Shown here piece by piece: positions 6,248-9,395 of a DNA stretch of 9,395 nucleotides. Position 1 is the stretch's first letter. Every line of letters begins with the position of its first letter. A model generated the notes under the pieces. That model made no database searches and was not told the DNA's origin. It saw only the letters and a list, made by a program, of their open reading frames with translations. Origin of the DNA: Candidatus Methanoperedentaceae archaeon (lineage in GTDB: Archaea > Halobacteriota > Methanosarcinia > Methanosarcinales > Methanoperedenaceae); assembly GCA_014859785.1 (NCBI GenBank), contig JACUTP010000061.1, forward strand, positions 1 to 9,395, read 5' to 3'. A program made the translations under genes and the position numbers.

Positions 6248-6286
6248 GCATCCAATCCCCACAATCGCCAGATAAGGATTGGATGC
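6248..6286 (-). terminator. Perfect 11-bp hairpin just after secY
   Basis: GCATCCAATCC (6248-6258) and GGATTGGATGC (6276-6286) form a perfect 11-bp inverted repeat with a 17-base loop. In the secY transcript the stem begins 11 bases after the stop codon, the place for an operon-end structure. The minus strand continues TAAAAACC rather than with U's, so intrinsic termination is doubtful. RNA processing, 3'-end protection or a protein-binding dyad are alternatives. Confidence 0.4.
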
Positions 6287-6297
6287 CGGATAATCAC

Positions 6298-7797
6298 CTA
6301 TTCTTTCCCGAAGAAGCTTCTCATCATCGGGTGCATTTCCATCATCTGCTCACTCGCAATATCCTCGTACAGCCTGTACATGATACTCACAGTCAGCAAA
6401 AGACCGGTACCGCCTGCACCGCCAAGTGTTCCCATTAGACTTGCTATAAGTGTCAGGAAACCGATAAACGCGCCTCCGATTACAGTTACCCTCGGGATGT
6501 ACCTCTGCATCACACGCTCAAGACTGCCGCCAGTTCTCCTGAAACCCGGAATCTGCATACCTGAACTGTGAATCTTTTTGGCAACGCTTTTTGCTCCCAT
6601 TCCTGTAGTTTCAATCCAGAACAGGGCAAATATGATACCACCAACAATTAGCATGAAAGCATCTGTCGCAACATGCAGTACTATCTGCCATATCGCAGGC
6701 GGTTCGACCCCGAGATTCGTGAACTGGGATGAAACAAGGCTCGGAATCCAGTCATTAGGGCTGTTAATGGGTGAAATGTAATACATCAGACCGTTCATGG
6801 GTATAGTTGCCCCTGACTCCGGAGGAGTATATTCCCCTAATATCGTTATACCCCTGCTTGAAAGGATTAATCCCATCATCTGGAGATTCGCCTGGAGCGC
6901 CCTTACAAGAATCATTGGCAGGACACTGGCATAAATGAGTTTTACAGGGAACCTGCCCCGCGCACCCCTGACCGCTGCATGGGCCAGCGGTATTTCAATC
7001 CTGGTACTCTCCACATACACTACCATCAGATAGATAATTACCGTAGTGATAAGTGCAAGGATTCCACCATTAACCAGCATGAAAAACATGCCGTCACCCG
7101 ATAGTAGGTAATCCAAAGATACAGGTGAAGACGGACCTGCCAGATATATCCATTTTGGGATGAGACCGATAGGGAGTCCGGTTTCATCACCCTTCCAGCT
7201 GAAAATGCCTGTAACTAACTGCTGTGATACACCTGCAATAATGAACAGTCCAACACCTGAACCGATGCCCCATTTGGAAACTATCTCATCCATATACAGA
7301 ATCAGGACACCACCTATGCAAATCTGGATAAAAAGCAAAAATGTAATAACACTTACATCCACTCCTATCTGTGCTGCAACACCCGCATCAGGGAGTATGA
7401 ACCCGCCGAATATCTGGGGCAGTGCCTCAAGAACAATCATTACGAACACAAGAAGCTTTTGCAAGCCCTGGAATATTGATTGCTGGCTCGGGTCGGTCAG
7501 GTCCATCTGTATCACATTTGCCCCCACAAGCAGCTGCAAAACGATAGAAGCAGTGACTATAGGACCGATACCCAGAACCATAAGCGAACCTGACGCACCT
7601 GCAAAGAATGCACGGTAAAGCTCGAAAAGGTCAATCGAATTTGGATCAAGCCCGAACAGTGGTATGTTAGCCAGCGTGAAATAAAGGATAAGAATGCCTA
7701 TTGTCCATCCAAGTTTTTTCTTGAAATGTACATGACCTTCCGGGCGGGATACTGCGGGCAGGCGGTTCAGTAAAGGTGCAAGACTTTCAAAAGCCAT
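6298..7797 (-). CDS. secY: Protein translocase subunit SecY (Sec61 alpha)
   Basis: This is the channel-forming subunit of the SecYE-beta translocon, which passes unfolded proteins across the cytoplasmic membrane and lets membrane helices exit sideways. The 499-residue protein shows the expected ten transmembrane segments, near 30-48, 68-92, 113-133, 148-168, 178-200, 240-262, 285-310, 370-396, 435-456 and 459-476. The plug region follows helix 1 (about 52-66). The two large cytoplasmic loops that bind ribosome or partner are visible: ESTRIEIPLAHA and the Arg-rich segment (263-284), and the Lys/Arg-rich stretch 401-436. The start is five bases after the rpl15 stop, with only a weak ribosome site, so translation is probably coupled. 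It ends the ribosomal operon in this window and presumably also exports the neighbouring pilin-like protein. Identification is certain. Confidence 0.97.
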   Translation of the reverse strand: MAFESLAPLLNRLPAVSRPEGHVHFKKKLGWTIGILILYFTLANIPLFGLDPNSIDLFELYRAFFAGASGSLMVLGIGPIVTASIVLQLLVGANVIQMDLTDPSQQSIFQGLQKLLVFVMIVLEALPQIFGGFILPDAGVAAQIGVDVSVITFLLFIQICIGGVLILYMDEIVSKWGIGSGVGLFIIAGVSQQLVTGIFSWKGDETGLPIGLIPKWIYLAGPSSPVSLDYLLSGDGMFFMLVNGGILALITTVIIYLMVVYVESTRIEIPLAHAAVRGARGRFPVKLIYASVLPMILVRALQANLQMMGLILSSRGITILGEYTPPESGATIPMNGLMYYISPINSPNDWIPSLVSSQFTNLGVEPPAIWQIVLHVATDAFMLIVGGIIFALFWIETTGMGAKSVAKKIHSSGMQIPGFRRTGGSLERVMQRYIPRVTVIGGAFIGFLTLIASLMGTLGGAGGTGLLLTVSIMYRLYEDIASEQMMEMHPMMRSFFGKE

Positions 7798-7802
7798 GTT
7801 AT

Positions 7803-8264
7803 TTACTCTGTAACTTCAGGTATTTCCGTTTTTTCGGGCAATTCCACTGCACTTCCTGCAGCATCCTCCAGTTTCTGCCTGGCTGCTGCTGAAAATTCAC
7901 CGGCTGTTACAAATAATGGCTTTGTAACTTTTCCGGTTCCCAGAACTTTCTCGATGCCCAGTTCAGTAAGGTTTATGTGGAATTCATCTCCTTTCTTTTC
8001 AGCCATGCCATCAGCAACAAGCTGTTCAATGGCTTCATCGATTTCTCCCACATTTACAATAACCTTCTCTGATGTTATAGACAAAGGTATTTTAAATCCA
8101 TGTTTCCCGTAGGTTATACCCTGCTTGAACAACTTTACAAAATGGTGCTTGCATCCGCCGGCATTACCACGTCCGCCACGACTGCCTCCACCTCTCCTGT
8201 TCTTATGCGTTCCGCCGCCGCAGGTTCTTGAACCCCTGAATTTTTTTGTTTTCTGTTTTGCCAT
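7803..8264 (-). CDS. rpl15: 50S ribosomal protein uL15 (L15)
   Basis: This is a large-subunit protein of the archaeal/eukaryotic L15 (L27a/L28) type. The first 40 residues are rich in Gly and Arg, with GSRTCGGGTHKNRRGGGSRG at 11-30, the extended tail that threads through rRNA. The globular part (about 55-145) includes IPLSIT, VNVGEIDE and a KVLGTGKVTKPL segment, and an acidic C-terminal tail follows. The length of 153 is slightly long for archaeal homologues because of that tail. GAGGT upstream of the ATG forms part of the end of rpl30, which stops five bases before. Position between rpl30 and secY is the conserved spc-operon order. Confidence 0.96.
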   Translation of the reverse strand: MAKQKTKKFRGSRTCGGGTHKNRRGGGSRGGRGNAGGCKHHFVKLFKQGITYGKHGFKIPLSITSEKVIVNVGEIDEAIEQLVADGMAEKKGDEFHINLTELGIEKVLGTGKVTKPLFVTAGEFSAAARQKLEDAAGSAVELPEKTEIPEVTE

Positions 8265-8269
8265 GGTAA

Positions 8270-8731
8270 TTACCTCATCTTGTTAAGGAGGGAGTTAATC
8301 CCCGATTCATGATTTCCAAGTTCTCCTCCCTGCTGGTACGTTCTCTTTATACCCTTATGTCCCTTTCTGGGAGGATGCAGCCTGAATACCGGCTTTAACC
8401 CGGGAATATCCGATATGGATACTGCCCCTTCACATAATGCTTTTGCCAGTTCATCAAACGACCTGAAATCCGTATTCTGGCTCAGGTATTCCTCAGTCAA
8501 TCGTTTCCCGCCCTCAAGTCTGCCCCTTGTCTCAAGCATCTGTGCAAGTGCTTCAGGGCTGAGTATGCCAAAAGCCACATAATCCTTGACCTTCTTAATC
8601 ATGCCCCTGTAATTCGGGGTTTCCGGAATGACCACACAATGGTTTACCCTGTGAAGGTGCAGCATGCTCATGGTATCCCTGACATCCTGTCTTGAATTTA
8701 CTTCACCGCGAATTCGAACTACTGCGTACAT
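8270..8731 (-). CDS. rpl30: 50S ribosomal protein uL30 (L30), archaeal long form
   Basis: A large-subunit protein related to eukaryotic L7. The 153 residues start with the L30 ferredoxin-like fold (YAVVRIRGEVN, then the HLHRVNHCVVI strand, 2-35). They continue with the archaeal/eukaryotic addition (about 60-153) that bacterial L30 of about 60 residues lacks, including RGRLEGGKRLTEEYL and the basic FRLHPPRKGHKGIKRTY segment that contacts rRNA. The ATG is five bases downstream of the rps5 stop region. AAGGTG at the end of rps5 can act as ribosome site. It is co-transcribed with its neighbours. Confidence 0.96.
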   Translation of the reverse strand: MYAVVRIRGEVNSRQDVRDTMSMLHLHRVNHCVVIPETPNYRGMIKKVKDYVAFGILSPEALAQMLETRGRLEGGKRLTEEYLSQNTDFRSFDELAKALCEGAVSISDIPGLKPVFRLHPPRKGHKGIKRTYQQGGELGNHESGINSLLNKMR

Positions 8732-8735
8732 TTTC

Positions 8736-9395
8736 TTACACCTTCATGGTAGTTGTTTTAATAAGAGCTTCAAATGTTGCCTTGGCGAAATTGACAGTTG
8801 TCCTTGTTTCGCCTTCTGCCCTTGTCCAGATATCCTTTATACCTGCTATCTCAAGAACTTTCCTGGCAGTTCCGCCTGATGCCAGTCCGAGACCACGGGG
8901 TGCAGGTTTCAGTGCAACAGTCACGCTTCCGACCTTTCCTTCAACTTCAAAAGGTACCGTATGCTCAAGACCACAGCCGCATTCCCACGAACCGCAGCCT
9001 CTTTTGATACTTATCATGCTCATCTTTGCCTTATCGATTGCTTTCTTTATTGCCTGCCCGACCTGGACGTCTTTTCCCTCGCCAAGACCGATAAAACCGT
9101 CCCCGTTACCCACGATTACGGTTGCCCGGAACTTTACCCTTCTTCCTGAGTCAGTCATCCTCTGTACCATGTTTATATCAAGGACTTCATCTCTTATTTC
9201 AGGTAATAAAACATCCACGATCTGTGATTCTTTTATAGGCAGTCCAGATTCAATAGCTTCAATCATTGTCGTAACCTGTCCTTCCTTGACAAGTTCGCCA
9301 AGTCTTGTACATGGAATCCATTCAACTTCCGGCTCTCTTCTTTTAAACCCTTTGCCTTTAGAGCCTCTATTAGATCCTCTATTAGATCCTCTATT
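8736..9395 (-). CDS. rps5: 30S ribosomal protein uS5 (S5), 5' end outside window
   Basis: This small-subunit protein acts in mRNA entry and decoding accuracy. The 219 residues visible here include the S5 double-stranded-RNA-binding domain (MTDSGRRVKFRATVIVGN onward) and the C-terminal domain with GLGLASGGTARKVLEIAGI. The insertion GCGSWECGCGLEHT is typical of archaeal and eukaryotic (S2) forms. The internal ATG at 9266 is not the start: upstream the frame continues with EWIPCTRLGELVKEGQVTTM, matching the conserved archaeal N-terminus. Further upstream is an unusual extension: a basic stretch SKGKGFKRREPEVE, then repeats of Asn-Arg-Gly-Ser up to the window edge. The true start is therefore beyond 9395. 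It is the first of four tightly spaced genes in the window. Confidence 0.96.
   Translation of the reverse strand, partial: NRGSNRGSNRGSKGKGFKRREPEVEWIPCTRLGELVKEGQVTTMIEAIESGLPIKESQIVDVLLPEIRDEVLDINMVQRMTDSGRRVKFRATVIVGNGDGFIGLGEGKDVQVGQAIKKAIDKAKMSMISIKRGCGSWECGCGLEHTVPFEVEGKVGSVTVALKPAPRGLGLASGGTARKVLEIAGIKDIWTRAEGETRTTVNFAKATFEALIKTTTMKV
9360..9395. repeat. 12-base tandem repeat within rps5
   Basis: Three consecutive 12-base units read AGAGCCTCTATT, AGATCCTCTATT, AGATCCTCTATT on the plus strand, the first differing at one base. In the rps5 frame each encodes Asn-Arg-Gly-Ser. The array touches the window edge, so total copy number is unknown. Being a multiple of three it can expand or contract without breaking the frame. 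Confidence 0.85.

Larger units (their letters stand above)
6031..6297. other. Spacer between secY and the pilin gene
   Basis: This 267-base stretch holds no convincing gene: the short ATG frames on the minus strand (for example near 6140-6200) stop after about ten codons or fewer. It contains the pilin promoter, a perfect hairpin next to the secY stop, and another TATA-like sequence on the minus strand (ACTATAAAAGC near 6220-6230) with no gene just downstream. A small untranslated RNA cannot be excluded, but I see no box C/D or other diagnostic motif. Confidence 0.5.

Noticed and set aside
7160..7618. Plus-strand open frame of 152 codons
   Set aside because: It is antisense to secY; the Pro/Ser/Thr-rich product is the typical complement of hydrophobic membrane codons.
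9264..9266. ATG at 9266 as the uS5 start
   Set aside because: The conserved archaeal W-x-P-x-T-R-L-G segment lies upstream in the same frame, so this methionine is internal.

Overview
The window is archaeal and most resembles the Methanosarcinales or their anaerobic methane-oxidising relatives (an inference). The reasons are archaeal-type ribosomal proteins uS5, uL30 and uL15 followed by an archaeal SecY, an archaeal type IV pilin N-terminus, TATA-box promoters, GGAG/GAGG ribosome binding sites, and a class I fructose-1,6-bisphosphatase beside a class II aldolase. All genes but one lie on the minus strand, so transcription runs mainly from high to low coordinates.

Right end, 9395 to 6298: the distal part of the spc ribosomal operon, in the order rps5 (5' end outside the window), rpl30, rpl15, secY. 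The genes are 4-5 bases apart and surely co-transcribed. uS5 carries an N-terminal extension with a 12-base tandem repeat running off the edge. The next minus-strand gene after secY is not adk, which often follows in archaea. Instead there is a 267-base spacer with a perfect 11-bp hairpin just after the secY stop and a strong TATA box for the following gene.

Middle, 6030 to 5557: a type IV pilin-like secreted or surface protein with its own promoter. Then 5471 to 2693: a probable three-gene operon of endonuclease III (nth), a PHP-domain phosphoesterase, and a phytoene-desaturase-family FAD protein. In a Methanosarcinales-like organism the last is a candidate for isoprenoid lipid modification, for example hydroxyarchaeol formation. 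It ends 6 bases from the end of the only plus-strand gene (2318-2686), an unrecognised four-helix membrane protein.

Left, 2162 to 110: a two-gene gluconeogenic operon, fbp then fba. Aldolase makes fructose-1,6-bisphosphate from triose phosphates and the phosphatase pulls it irreversibly to fructose-6-phosphate. The conserved N-terminus of the phosphatase extends about 50 residues beyond its first ATG, in a frame with no ATG, GTG or TTG. An AUU (or AUC) start behind a GAGAGG site is therefore the best reading, unless there is a sequence error. Bases 1-109 hold no gene I can support. I saw no mobile element, CRISPR array, rRNA or tRNA. Most of the content is housekeeping. The points most worth a second look are the fbp start, the uS5 repeat, the desaturase-like gene and the spacer after secY.
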